From Spraguea lophii (Eukaryota; Microsporidia; Spragueidae): DNA of 30,311 bases. Position 1 is the stretch's first letter, and each line of letters begins with the position of its first letter. The position numbers and the translations under genes are program-made. The stretch spans positions 1 through 30,311 of the forward strand of contig LDOQ01000128.1 of NCBI GenBank assembly GCA_001887945.1, given 5' to 3'. The notes beneath the pieces are model-generated. The model saw nothing but the letters and a program-made list of their open reading frames with translations. It was not told where the DNA came from and did no database searches. Below, piece by piece: positions 9,246-19,700 of this stretch.

Positions 9246-11759
9246 ATGCTGTATGTATTTCTATTATATTTTTATTTTATATTATCTACGGATAAGAAAT
9301 TTGATGAGATGATAACATTTCTTAGTACACCAGAAAATAGTGAGAAGGCTTATAAATCGTTAGAAGGATATTTTTTATCTGATAAAGTGACTTTTGAGTT
9401 GGATGTTTTATCTTTTAGATTAATTATAAACTGTAATATGGCGACAGAAGCGCATATACCAGATGGTATAGAATTATTGTCTAAAGTAAGAAGATTGGTG
9501 GTGGAATGTTGTGGTTTGGTGGATTTGCCATGGGGTTTGGGTAAGTTGAAACATTTGGTGGTTTTAAATCTTAGTAGAAATTATTTGTGTTATGTGCCAG
9601 GATGTATTTATGAGTTGGAACGGTTGGAGGAATTGAATTTGGAAGAAAATTATATAGCTATTTTATGTGATCAAATAAAACTTCTTACGAATTTGCGGTA
9701 TTTGGAGTTGAGAAGAAATCTGATTGTTAAGATTTATTCAACTTTCAAGAATATTGAAACATTAACGCGTTTATGTTTCGATCATAATATAGGTATTCTT
9801 AGATTGAATATCGAAGAACCATCTACTGAGGAGGAAAATCAGTTATTTTCGTGTTTTCCTCTGAATTTGGAATATTTGAGTTTGAAAGCCATAAGATTGT
9901 GTTTTCTGCCTGAAATATTTGCGTTTGTAAAATTACGTTTTTTGGATGTATCGCAAAATTTTATTGTTCATTGGCCTTTAAATTTTGGAGATGTCAAATT
10001 TTTGACTATTTTAAATCTTAGTGACAATTCTTTTTTGTATATCAATGAATCTATTGGAAATTTAGAAGATTTAAATTACTTAGATATATCAAATAATAAT
10101 ATAAAAGAATTTTATGATGAAAGCGATCAATATAATTCACTTGAGACATTAAATCTGAATGACAATCCACTAATAAGGTTATCTATGCACAAAACTTCGT
10201 TTAAAAAATTAAAAAAATTACGATTAGATAATATTGTATTACAAGAATTTCAAGTCCTCGGAAAAAATATACAGCGAAATAATGTTAGTGGATTTTACAA
10301 AGAAAATACACATATTTTAAAAACACTAAGATGTAAATTCGATTCTTTAGATTCTATTGAAGATGTGTTTAAATTTACCGGGCTTACTAACCTTTCAATA
10401 AGATGTATTTCAACAGATTTTTTTCGAACACAAGTTAGAATTTTAAGTGGATTGGATCATCTTTTAAAACTTAGAATTTTAGTTTTGGAGAATTGTGGTT
10501 TATACAGATTTCCTGATCAGATTTTTAGTTTGACTAGATTAAAAACACTTAGTTTGGCATATAATAAAATAAAATACCTGCCTTTAGGTATTGAAAATCT
10601 ACCATTAGAAAATCTGGATTTTCAAAGTAACGAATTAGAAATTATACCACTTACATTTTGTAAAAGTACAAAACTAGTTACTCTCTGTTTGAAAGATAAT
10701 AAAATAGAATATTTACCTAAAAATATCGGTGAAGTAAATTTTGATATAGATTTAACAGGAAATGCAATATCCTTATTTGGAAAAGACAGTAGAAAAGGTT
10801 TGTTAGATATTCCATATAATATCGTTGAAAAAATTTGTCTGGATGAAGATCAATTGTTTTTAGATTACGATTTTCACGAAACTAAATTTTACCAACAACC
10901 GCATACATTGATATACAATTGGAATTATATTGTTTTTTTAAAAGTTAAATCCCAAGAAGTTCAAGAACATTCATTAGGATACGCGGAAATAGAAATGCTA
11001 TATAATAAATTAGAATTTAAATTAACAACTGAATCTTTAAGAAACTCAACATTAAAATATTTACGTAAAGTATACCAAATAGAAGAATGCGCCAACCACG
11101 TATCAACAAATTACGGCGAAGAACAAAGAAATATATTAAAAAAATATATCGAAGAGATTCTTAAAACATTACAATTACATATAAATAACGATGAAAATTT
11201 AATTGAAAATTACTTTATTATTTTAGAAGAAGCATATGATGTTTGCTTTGACGGCCAATTAGAACATTTAGTAGAAGTATTAAAAATACTAAAAAACTCA
11301 GATATCTCGTGTTTAAAAAATTTCATATACAATTTCATAGCACAATATAAATATGACACATTAAAAAGAATAACATCAGCGAATTCATTTGATCAGAATG
11401 TCCACATACTTTCATATTGGAGAAACAAACTATGTGAAATTTTTGGATTTGAAAAAATACCACACTTATTCGTAATAGATATAAATAATGTATTATTAAA
11501 TTCAAATCATTATATATTATATCAAATGTTCAAAGAGTTGGAAGCAGATAAAATTATTGATGAAATGTTAACAAATATTAATACAAAACCAAAATTAATA
11601 TCACAGCTTTCATATGAACTTTTCATAGAATATGAAAATAATATTACAATGTTGGAAACAATGGTTGTGTATGAAGGGGATATATATGACTTGAATATCA
11701 TAAGCATAACAGTTAGTGGGTTGGTTAATACGTTACGAAAATACGATTTGTTGAAATAA
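9246..11759 (+). CDS. Large leucine-rich-repeat protein (837 aa)
   Basis: About 15 LRR units of the LxxLxLxxNxLxxLP type run from residue 76 to about 330 and again from 398 to about 505, for example LVVLNLSRNYLCYVP, LEELNLEENYIAIL, LRFLDVSQNFIVHWP and LKTLSLAYNKIKYLP. Their 22-24 residue spacing and LP endings fit the intracellular 'typical/SDS22-like' classes. A degenerate stretch (330-395) separates the two arrays. The last 300 residues are non-repetitive, helical and rich in Glu, Lys and Ile, without a catalytic motif; I see no nuclease domain, so it is not CCR4. The first 14 residues (MLYVFLLYFYFILS) are hydrophobic and could be a signal peptide. If Met22 (9309) is the true start, the protein is cytosolic. 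No CCC/GGG signal helps choose. LRR families are expanded in several microsporidia. Function unknown. Confidence 0.85.
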   Translation: MLYVFLLYFYFILSTDKKFDEMITFLSTPENSEKAYKSLEGYFLSDKVTFELDVLSFRLIINCNMATEAHIPDGIELLSKVRRLVVECCGLVDLPWGLGKLKHLVVLNLSRNYLCYVPGCIYELERLEELNLEENYIAILCDQIKLLTNLRYLELRRNLIVKIYSTFKNIETLTRLCFDHNIGILRLNIEEPSTEEENQLFSCFPLNLEYLSLKAIRLCFLPEIFAFVKLRFLDVSQNFIVHWPLNFGDVKFLTILNLSDNSFLYINESIGNLEDLNYLDISNNNIKEFYDESDQYNSLETLNLNDNPLIRLSMHKTSFKKLKKLRLDNIVLQEFQVLGKNIQRNNVSGFYKENTHILKTLRCKFDSLDSIEDVFKFTGLTNLSIRCISTDFFRTQVRILSGLDHLLKLRILVLENCGLYRFPDQIFSLTRLKTLSLAYNKIKYLPLGIENLPLENLDFQSNELEIIPLTFCKSTKLVTLCLKDNKIEYLPKNIGEVNFDIDLTGNAISLFGKDSRKGLLDIPYNIVEKICLDEDQLFLDYDFHETKFYQQPHTLIYNWNYIVFLKVKSQEVQEHSLGYAEIEMLYNKLEFKLTTESLRNSTLKYLRKVYQIEECANHVSTNYGEEQRNILKKYIEEILKTLQLHINNDENLIENYFIILEEAYDVCFDGQLEHLVEVLKILKNSDISCLKNFIYNFIAQYKYDTLKRITSANSFDQNVHILSYWRNKLCEIFGFEKIPHLFVIDINNVLLNSNHYILYQMFKELEADKIIDEMLTNINTKPKLISQLSYELFIEYENNITMLETMVVYEGDIYDLNIISITVSGLVNTLRKYDLLK

Positions 11760-12034
11760 ATAAAAAATAAAAGTTAGAATTAAAATAAATAAAAAATAAT
11801 ATCTTTATCGTTTCATAGTTAATAATTTTATTATTTTAACACGATCTTTTTATTTATATAAATTTTCTGTTTGATTATTATTTACATTTTTTTATGATTT
11901 TTGATTCCAGACTCTTGATTTAGATATTTATTACAATCTAATAATTCCAAAAGAACGTTACAAATTCTAGAAATAATGTAAATGAATATGTGTAATATTT
12001 TAATAAATGTATTTCAATTAATAAAATTTTATTT
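11760..12034. other. Convergent 3' spacer
   Basis: A 275-bp A/T-rich spacer between the stops of the LRR gene and the V-ATPase subunit A gene. No gene or repeat seen; several AATAAA-like polyadenylation candidates occur on both strands. Confidence 0.5.
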
Positions 12035-13813
12035 TTAAATTGCTATGCTTTTAAACTCACTCTTTATATCCTGTTCTAATTCACCATAAAATTCTATCAA
12101 CATATCATCACCTTCTGGTACCAAAAACTTCATATTAATCAATCTTTGAAAAACATCTATGGTTCTTTCTTTTATCATATCCCATTTTCTATCAGGAACT
12201 AATCCTTCTTTGGCTAATTCGTAATAAATTATTATATTATTAAGCATTAATCTACTTTTAGTGAAAGGACAGTATTTATCGTAATCAGAATATCCATTTT
12301 GTTGTAGGAAGTTTTCTTTTATTAATTTTGCTATGTCTAATGTTAACTTATCTTCTTCGTTAAGATTGTTTCTACCTACTAATTGTACTATTTCACTAAG
12401 ACCTTCATCATTTTGAAGTATTTCTTTGCATTTGGCACGGTTTTCATTGTAACTTGGGTCTATATCATGGTAATAGTTTTCTAACGATTTGAGATATTTA
12501 GAATAACTAAGTGACCAATTGATAGATGGGAAATGTTTTCTTTGTGCCAGTTTTTTATCCAGACCCCAAAATACTTGAACTATTCCAAGTGTTGAAGATG
12601 TTACTGGGTCTGAAAAATCTCCACCTGGTGGTGAGACAGCACCTACTATGGTCACTGAACCTTTTCTATCTGGGCTACCACGACAAGTTGCAACACCTGC
12701 TCTTTCATAGAAAGATGCTAGTTTTGCACCTAAATATGCTGGGTATCCACCATCAGCAGGCATTTCTGCAAGTCTACCAGATATTTCTCTTAGTGCTTCT
12801 GCCCATCTTGATGTAGAATCTGCCATCATTGAAACATTAAGTCCTTGATCTCTTAAATATTCAGAAATTGTTATTCCTGTGTAAATACTTGCTTCTCTTG
12901 CTGCTACAGGCATATTAGATGTATTTGCAACTAAAATAGTTCTTTTCATAATATTTTCTGTTATATCGCCAATAGTAACTGTTAATTTTGGGAAATCCAT
13001 CAATACCTCACTCATTTCATTTCCTCTCTCTCCACATCCTACATAAACAATTGCATCTGAATTTGAATATTTCGATAAAGACTGGGAAATTACAGTTTTA
13101 CCACATCCAAATGCTCCAGGAATAGCAGTAGTACCACCTTGTACACATGGGAACAAAACATCAAGTATTCTCTGACCCGTAAACAATGGGGAGTTTGCAG
13201 ATAACTTCTCCTTAGCAGGCCTTGGTATTCTTACAGGCCACGTATGATACATCATTAATTCTTTAACACCTTTCTCATTTTTTATCTTCATAACGATATC
13301 CGCAACCTTATATTCACCATTTTCCGCAATCCATACAACCTCACCAGAATCCAATGGAGGCACCAATATTTTATGATCAATCAAATTATTTTCCTTTACC
13401 ATACCAAAAATATCTCCACCACTGACTACATCTCCAACTTCCACATTTGGTCTAAACTCCCACAATTTATTTCTATCCAACGCAGGAATATTTGTTCCTC
13501 TTGGTATATAAATACTACCTGTCTGTTCATGTATATCTCTCAAAGGTCTTTGTATCCCATCATATATACTTTCGAACATACCAGGACCCAATTCCACAGA
13601 AAGTTGCATACCACTTCGTTCTACCTTATCTCCTATCTCCAACCCACTAGTTTCTTCATATACCTGTATTGTAGCCTTATCGTTTTCTATTCTAATAATC
13701 TCCCCTACAATACCATCATTACCAACCTTTACTAACTCATACATCATACAACCTCTCATATCTTCACCGATAACAACAGGACCGCTAACAGAATATATTT
13801 TACCGTTTTGCAT
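12035..13813 (-). CDS. VMA1: V-type proton ATPase catalytic subunit A
   Basis: This is the nucleotide-hydrolysing A subunit of the V1 head, which drives proton pumping into vacuole-like and secretory compartments. It is highly conserved along its whole length. The N-terminal beta-barrel starts with IYSVSGPVV (6-14). A P-loop GAFGCGKT lies at 233-240 after FPCVQGGTT, and GCGERGNEM at about 259-267 carries the catalytic glutamate of GER. Further blocks are [49 protein letters not shown] and [21 protein letters not shown]. At 592 residues it is slightly shorter than yeast Vma1 (617) through a shorter N-terminus. It carries no intein, unlike Saccharomyces VMA1. The ATG follows a CCCC signal. It has no Asn-rich inserts, in contrast to RVB2 and PMS1. 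Confidence 0.98.
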   Translation of the reverse strand: MQNGKIYSVSGPVVIGEDMRGCMMYELVKVGNDGIVGEIIRIENDKATIQVYEETSGLEIGDKVERSGMQLSVELGPGMFESIYDGIQRPLRDIHEQTGSIYIPRGTNIPALDRNKLWEFRPNVEVGDVVSGGDIFGMVKENNLIDHKILVPPLDSGEVVWIAENGEYKVADIVMKIKNEKGVKELMMYHTWPVRIPRPAKEKLSANSPLFTGQRILDVLFPCVQGGTTAIPGAFGCGKTVISQSLSKYSNSDAIVYVGCGERGNEMSEVLMDFPKLTVTIGDITENIMKRTILVANTSNMPVAAREASIYTGITISEYLRDQGLNVSMMADSTSRWAEALREISGRLAEMPADGGYPAYLGAKLASFYERAGVATCRGSPDRKGSVTIVGAVSPPGGDFSDPVTSSTLGIVQVFWGLDKKLAQRKHFPSINWSLSYSKYLKSLENYYHDIDPSYNENRAKCKEILQNDEGLSEIVQLVGRNNLNEEDKLTLDIAKLIKENFLQQNGYSDYDKYCPFTKSRLMLNNIIIYYELAKEGLVPDRKWDMIKERTIDVFQRLINMKFLVPEGDDMLIEFYGELEQDIKSEFKSIAI

Positions 13814-13824
13814 TTTTTTGTTGA

Positions 13825-13828
13825 GGGG
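13825..13828 (-). promoter_or_regulatory. CCCC start-proximal signal of VMA1
   Basis: On the minus strand CCCC lies 11 nt before the ATG, preceded by a TATAAAATATTT stretch. This fits the microsporidian CCC/GGG start-proximal signal and supports the 13813 start. Confidence 0.6.
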
Positions 13829-14738
13829 TACAAAAATATTTTATATTTCAGAAAAGTGATGCATGTAAGAACTTTTTTTTATTGATATAAAAAATATAAA
13901 TATTAATTAAATATAAAATAGAAAATATAAAATAATATAGAATTTTATTGAATTATTCAAAGTGATATAACAATATATTTAATGATATATTGTTTCATAA
14001 TCTTAAATACACAGTTAATTAAAATATAAAAATTTTTATTTCATTTTTTTTTAGTATATATAATACTGTTATTCTATGTAGAGATATTAGTCTTTTTGGT
14101 TTGGTGGTTGTTGGATTGTAACCAAATCCTAAATCTAATAGGTTCAAATCTCTCTTCTGAAGAATTTTCGAAAAATAAAAGGTAGAAAAGATGGAAGAGA
14201 AGAATAAAAAGGTTGTTGAGTAAGTGAGGTTTCGATAGCATAGCATTAACTATGTCTTGTATATTAGTTCCATTATTAAATTAAAGTAGTGTTCAACTGA
14301 ATGTAGTTATAATTTTTATATTGATTTGTGACTCAACCAATACTATATTAAGAAGAATGTTATATCTTATCAAATCTGATATAATGGTGAATACATCATA
14401 CACAAAATTCCAACATTCTGGAACATAAAGTAAAATGTATTAATATATATTTATAAAGAAATCAGTTAATACAAGCTCCTCTTATTTTAATAAACCAAAT
14501 ATCATATATCATGATAACCACAACTTACAATCAAAATGTTATTCAATAAAATAAATATAAATCATCCTTATTACCAATATGAAACAATATCTTTATTATT
14601 TCATTTTAAAATAATATATCTTATAATTAAATACAATGGAAATTAATAATATTCATTACAATTTAATTATATTTAATTATAAGATATAAAACACATAGAA
14701 TTATTTATAAAAAGAAAGTTTCACAATAAATTTAATTT
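13829..14738. other. Intergenic region with repeat-like sequence
   Basis: About 0.9 kb between VMA1 and dUTPase. 14090-14270 is less A/T-pure than its surroundings (GGTTTGGTGGTTGTTGG, GGTTCAAATCTC) and may be a decayed element; I tried to fold it as a tRNA and failed. The stretch at about 14410-14530 resembles 27960-28085. The reading frame on the minus strand at 14019-14246 has no supporting signal. Confidence 0.5.
14408..14530. repeat. Dispersed repeat, copy 1 (diverged)
   Basis: Shares ordered similarity with 27960-28085. Both have ATTCTGGAACATAA / ATTTTGGAACATAA, then GAAATCAGTTAATACAAG / GAAATCAATTAATATAAG, then ATATCATGATAA / ATATCATGATGA, at comparable spacing. It is probably an old dispersed element without coding capacity. 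Confidence 0.45.
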
Positions 14739-15158
14739 TTAAACACCAGTGGATCCAAACCCTTTATCCCCTCTATGCGTCTCACTTAATTCCTCTACCT
14801 CAATCAATTCCACATCTGCAACTTTTAAAAAATTTATTGTTGCTATTTTATCTCCTTTATTTATTTCCACTATATCTTTTCCTTCATGAAACATAACAAT
14901 ATTATATAATCCTCTATAATCACTATCACATACACCAGCCAAAGGTCTTACTCCTTTAAGAGCTAATTTTTCTATAACTTGAACATATCCAAAACATTGA
15001 GAATTAAAACTCATAGATAATCCAGTGCTTATTTTTGTAACATCACCCGCTTTTAGTTGTGCAGATTCACAAGCAAAAAGACAAAATCCAGAACCTTCTT
15101 TTTCAGGAAGAAGTGCAGTGTTATCACGTTTTTCTATACATACTTGTTCTTTAGACAT
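14739..15158 (-). CDS. DUT1: dUTP diphosphatase (trimeric type)
   Basis: This enzyme hydrolyses dUTP to dUMP and pyrophosphate, keeping uracil out of DNA and feeding dTMP synthesis. At 139 residues it has the length of homotrimeric dUTPases. Motif III is intact as AGVCDSDYRG (74-83) with the catalytic Asp78 and the uracil-stacking Tyr81. Motif IV is GDKIATINF (102-110). Motif V is HRGDKGFGSTG (128-138), the C-terminal P-loop-like arm that closes the active site. Motif I (GSGFCLFA, 22-29) lacks the usual AGYDL aspartate. Motif II reads VIEKLALKG (61-69) where the family has PRSGLALKG, so the phosphate-binding Arg-Ser pair appears replaced. Activity may therefore be altered, although the fold and other motifs look functional. 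The ATG directly follows AAATTTACCCTA, a CCC start signal. Confidence 0.93.
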   Translation of the reverse strand: MSKEQVCIEKRDNTALLPEKEGSGFCLFACESAQLKAGDVTKISTGLSMSFNSQCFGYVQVIEKLALKGVRPLAGVCDSDYRGLYNIVMFHEGKDIVEINKGDKIATINFLKVADVELIEVEELSETHRGDKGFGSTGV

Positions 15159-15160
15159 TA

Positions 15161-15163
15161 GGG
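15161..15163 (-). promoter_or_regulatory. CCC start-proximal signal of dUTPase
   Basis: On the minus strand AAATTTACCCTA immediately precedes the ATG, combining the CCC triplet with an AAATTT block. Both are described start-proximal motifs of microsporidian genes. Confidence 0.6.
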
Positions 15164-16042
15164 TAAATTTTATTATTTTTTATTTTGCATTCTTAGAACG
15201 AGATTTTTTTTAAATAAAAAGTTCATAATATTTAAACGAACGAAAAATATAAAACAATGAATAACAATATACAAATTGTATTCTAATGTGATATGAAATT
15301 ATTTTAGTAAATAAAATATATTTAATAACTAAGAATATTCATTTTATATTATCACCAGATAAAAATACATTTATTTTAATTATATAATAAAATATAAGTC
15401 TGTCATCCATTATTATATAAATTACATATATAATATTTTATAAATTATATAAACAGTAAACTAGGAAATTACATTCTGAAAGAATTTTTTATATTTAATT
15501 TATTTATAATATTACGTTGGTTTATATAAATATAATAGATGGGATAGTGTTGATCGTAAATATAATAAATTATCATACTTTATTATTTGTTCATAGATTT
15601 AAGAATAATTACAGAAAATGTTTAAATAAAAATTAAGAACAAAATATTAAGATTTTTTTTTAAAATGAAACTTTTTGTTTATAGAAGTATTATAAATAGT
15701 TGTGGACCATGACATTTGGTTTATAAAGTATATTTAAATTTATACTAACTGGTTTCTTTACATATATGCATTAATGTCATCTTGTTACAGAGCGTTAGAA
15801 TTTTATGTATAATGTACTCGTTATCGTATTAGATTTAATGTATTTTTAACATAATATTATGTGAGTTACTAAATATATATCAAATTGTAAATATATTAGT
15901 TAAATATTATTTTAATTTAATAAGGAAATTGTTATACAAGGCATAATTAATTCTACGTTATCGAGTCTCACTCATTTAATTACTTTTCTTCTTTTATCTC
16001 AACTATTTTTTATTTCTTTTTTTTGAAATTTATTCGGATTAA

Positions 16043-16064
16043 GAGATTAGATCCCGTTAGGTTT
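16043..16064. repeat. LTR-like short dispersed motif, copy 1
   Basis: AGATTAGATCCCGTTAGGTTTA resembles 29049-29070 (GGAATTAGGTCTCATTGCATTA) and 29212-29232 (GAAATTAAGTTCGTTATATTA). Such short shared blocks could be remnants of one repeat family's termini. Confidence 0.35.
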
Positions 16065-16451
16065 AAAATTTAGTTTCCATCACACGACTATTCAACCAAA
16101 CAAGTTAACAAAATATTAGGTAAATGAAAAAAATAATTATTATTTTGTTATGTTATGTAATTATAAAATAAACACTGATATTTCCAATCCTTTATATATT
16201 AAAACAATTACCTAAGATATGTATGATTGTTCTGATTATCATAAATAATATATGTATCATAATATTTTTAAATAGGACCAAAGGAATAATGATTTTAATT
16301 CTAAAGATAATCTTTTTGTCGATCTATCAAAGGATTATTTATGATTTGATGTAATCTGGATAAAATATATCTGCATGGTTTTATGAAAATTCATGAAATT
16401 TAAAAATAATCTACATGTTATACGAATAAAGGTTAATTTAGAATATTCTTA

Positions 16452-16570
16452 TTTATAATCTATAAATACTGTTTAACGTAATATTATTTAATTTATAATT
16501 TGTAAGTACTACTTAATGTGAGTACCTTTATTTATAATTTGTAAGTACTGCTCAGTATAAGTATACTTTA
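16452..16570. repeat. Tandem repeat, about 3 units of 39-40 bp
   Basis: Units start at 16452, 16492 and 16531. Each begins TTTATAAT(C/T)T(A/G)TAA(A/G)TACT and continues with a variable TTAA/CAG-type tail. A weaker fourth copy may follow near 16650. It lies about 210 bp upstream of the Not1 start. Confidence 0.7.
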
Positions 16571-16778
16571 ATTAATTGTATATAATTTAATTTAATTTTC
16601 CTTAAAATTATTATTTATTTACAGAACAATATTTTAGTAAATATTCCTTATTTATAATTTTATAGATTCTATTTTATATAATATCCTCTAGCTTGATATT
16701 TCTTTTGAAGTTAAAACATATTTTGTTTATTTATTCAAACAAACAAATGCGTATAAATTAAAAAAAAATATTTTATGC

Positions 16779-19700
16779 ATGGATAGGGATGACGAAGAGT
16801 TAAGAAATTTTATTATGGAAAAGGGTATATTAGGTATTACTGAGACTAATTTGGAGTCAAAAATAAGAATGATAATGAGTAGGAGGACCATAGGAGAAAA
16901 GGAAGTGGCACTTGTCGTGCAGTTCCTTTCTGCACAGAAAAAGATAGCAACACACGATATGATAATGGAGATATTGAAGAATTCTTTGGGACATATAAAT
17001 TGGTTACATGTGTTTGCATATATGGATCATCCAAAGTTTTTTATAGAAACAAATAATTTGTTGAATATGATAGATCTTTGGAAATCTATGAACAAAGATA
17101 ATAATTTTCCGTATCATTCTTTTTTTAAAAGATGGAAAAATACTAAATCGCAGATTAATTTTATAAATATAATAATAGAATGTGATGAAATTAATAATAT
17201 AAGTAATAATGTATTTCTTACAAGGATACTCAAAGAAGATAAGGAAAGAAGATTTGTTAACACAGAATGTAATTTTAATTGTGTTGAATTATTTTCTTTG
17301 ATACGTGAGCTTAATTATGTAGCAGGAATTAAAAAAATATATCAGAAATCTTCGCAGTGGTGTTTAATAGGATTAATATTGATAACACCATATTCAAATG
17401 ATTTGTTCAGGTCTTATTTACTTCCTAAGATACAAGAAAATGATCAGGTTCTTTCTATATTGTTTAATATAAACAAAGGTATTCTCATCAATCATATATC
17501 TAATTCTAATTTAGAATTATCTAAGATTCATAATATTTGTGTAACACAAAAGATGTTTCCTTACATTGCAGATTCATTAACACCACCATTTTTTTCGTTT
17601 GAAATAATTTTTTTAAGTTGCAGGAAGAAATTAATCGATTTAAATCTTTTCATATCTAATGCATTAAATTCGAAGAAGGACGCTGCTGCAAATGTATTAA
17701 TTAATTATTTTCTAGAAAAATTTAAGCAGGTTGAAAGAGGAATAGTAAAAGAAGATATTAGAAGAGAAAATGAATATTATCCTTTGAATTATGAATTGAT
17801 TTTAACAGCAATACAATGTTTAGAACAACACATAAAACAATATAATCGTGAAACAGTTTCTGCGTTTAATAAATTTAAGAATACTTTACCGACAGAAATT
17901 AAAAGTATGATAGACAAAAAAAGTAATTATGAGAATGAAGCCAATAACTTTTTAGGAACAATAATATCTGGAAACAGAACAGTTTCCGAAGGAATATCAG
18001 CCATTAATAGGTACAAAGACAAAAACTTTGTTATGAAAATATATTCTGTATTGATAGATAATTATACGAATTTTCAACAAATTCCTAACAAAAAAGAAAT
18101 AGCTACATTATATGGAAAGTTATTGGAGAATAATGTTTTACCAACATTTTATGCTAAAAGATTATTAAATAACATTTATATCTCTCTAAGAAATAATGAA
18201 GAAACCCGTGAATATGAATTTGCATTGAGAATATTAGAAATTTTTTCGGATAATATAGATAAATATCCGAAATTTAAAGCTGATGTAGAAAAAATAGATA
18301 GTGTGAAAGAATTTATAAACGAAAAGAAAAATATATATGTTTTAGAAGAAGCTTTATTAACCGATGTAGGAATATACGAGATATTAGATATAATCATACC
18401 TATAGATAGTGTTAACCTTAAGGATAGTGTTAAATGGGAAGAAGTAAATAATATCGTTAGCAATGAAAATTTAGAGAACAAAACAATATATTTTAATGAC
18501 CAGCTAGTAATTAGAGGTATTCTAGAAGATAGAATAATGGTTGAAAATCCTGAAAGTTTAGTAAAAATAATATTTGGATTGAATATATATGATAGCTTCT
18601 TAAAATCTACATTTGAGTTGATTAATCTTATGTTAACTTTTAAATTCGCAGAAGAAAATATATATATGAAAAAGTTAGGTATTCTTATAGGAAAACTAAC
18701 CATTGGACTTGATAAATTATTTACATTCCATTTATTTGATGTAAAAGAATTTTTTGTTAAAGCAATAAAGGCAAGAAGAAGTAGGTTTTATGTATATTTT
18801 ATAATAGGATTTTTAATAGGAGGAGAAGATAGTCAGATTTTTAGACCAAAGAATCCATATATCATGCGTTTATTGTTTATGCTAAGTGAGGTAATGGAAT
18901 ATAGTGGACAAACAGTTAAAAATGATATAGAATCGTTTTTAAATGCCACATTAAATATTAAAGAAATTAGAGAGTATGATAAGAATGAAAAGCTTAGGAA
19001 TATTATCAAAGAATATACAACATTGGATGCATCTAAAGTTAGTTATCTATCTAATTATAGAATAACTATAGGAGAAAAAGTAGAATTAGAACAAATATTA
19101 AGATATATAATAGGAATGGCTATAGATTTTAGTATAAAAGAAATTACATTTATAATCGAAGAGAAAATAAAGGGAATAACAATGGGATCTACAGAAAAAA
19201 TACTACAATGTAAAAATATTACAGAGAAAATCTTAGGAACACAAAATTTCCACAAAAAAATAGATATGTTAGCAGAAAATATTGAAAAGGCTGGAAAAGC
19301 AACTTTTAATAATATTGAAGGTGATTTGAATAGTTTACAAACAATATTTAGAATAAATTTAATTAGGTCCTTAGTTCATGTATCTGCACATGAACCAATA
19401 CGTGCTAGTATTTGTGGTAACATAGCTCATTTTATAAAATTAGCCAATCTTACATTAGATACTAATTATATTCAAAAAATAGCAGAAGAAAATATAGAAA
19501 TTTGCTGTGATATTATTACTAGACATACTGTGAGAATTTTCGATAACAACCAACCTATAGATTATACCAATCCGTATATTTCATCAATAAGTCTTTTTGA
19601 TCCTGTTAATTATAAAAAGCTTGCTTTAGAACCATTGAAATTTACAGAATATAATGAGATTAAAGAAAGATTAATACAAATAAGTAAGAAGAATCCAAGG

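Larger units (their letters stand above)
15159..16778. other. Gene-free intergenic region upstream of NOT1 and DUT1
   Basis: About 1.6 kb, divergent between dUTPase and Not1. It contains the ATTAGATCCCGTTAGG motif (16043-16064) that recurs near the integrase fossil, and the tandem repeat at 16452-16570. Around 16290-16340 a plus-strand frame gives DNLFVDLSKDYL, faintly like a reverse-transcriptase palm motif, but this is too short to call. No intact gene. Confidence 0.55.

Noticed and set aside
14080..14170. Possible tRNA (GGTTCAAATC T-loop-like string and a plausible anticodon stem)
   Set aside because: The T-stem does not pair (ATAGG against CTCTC), and no acceptor or D-stem partners exist at the right distances.
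14019..14246. 75-codon minus-strand reading frame
   Set aside because: No CCC/GGG start signal, odd hydrophobic and basic composition, no recognisable motif; probably chance in a repeat-like spacer.
16280..16350. DNLFVDLSKDYL as a reverse-transcriptase palm motif
   Set aside because: A single short match with no neighbouring RT blocks in any frame; not enough to call.
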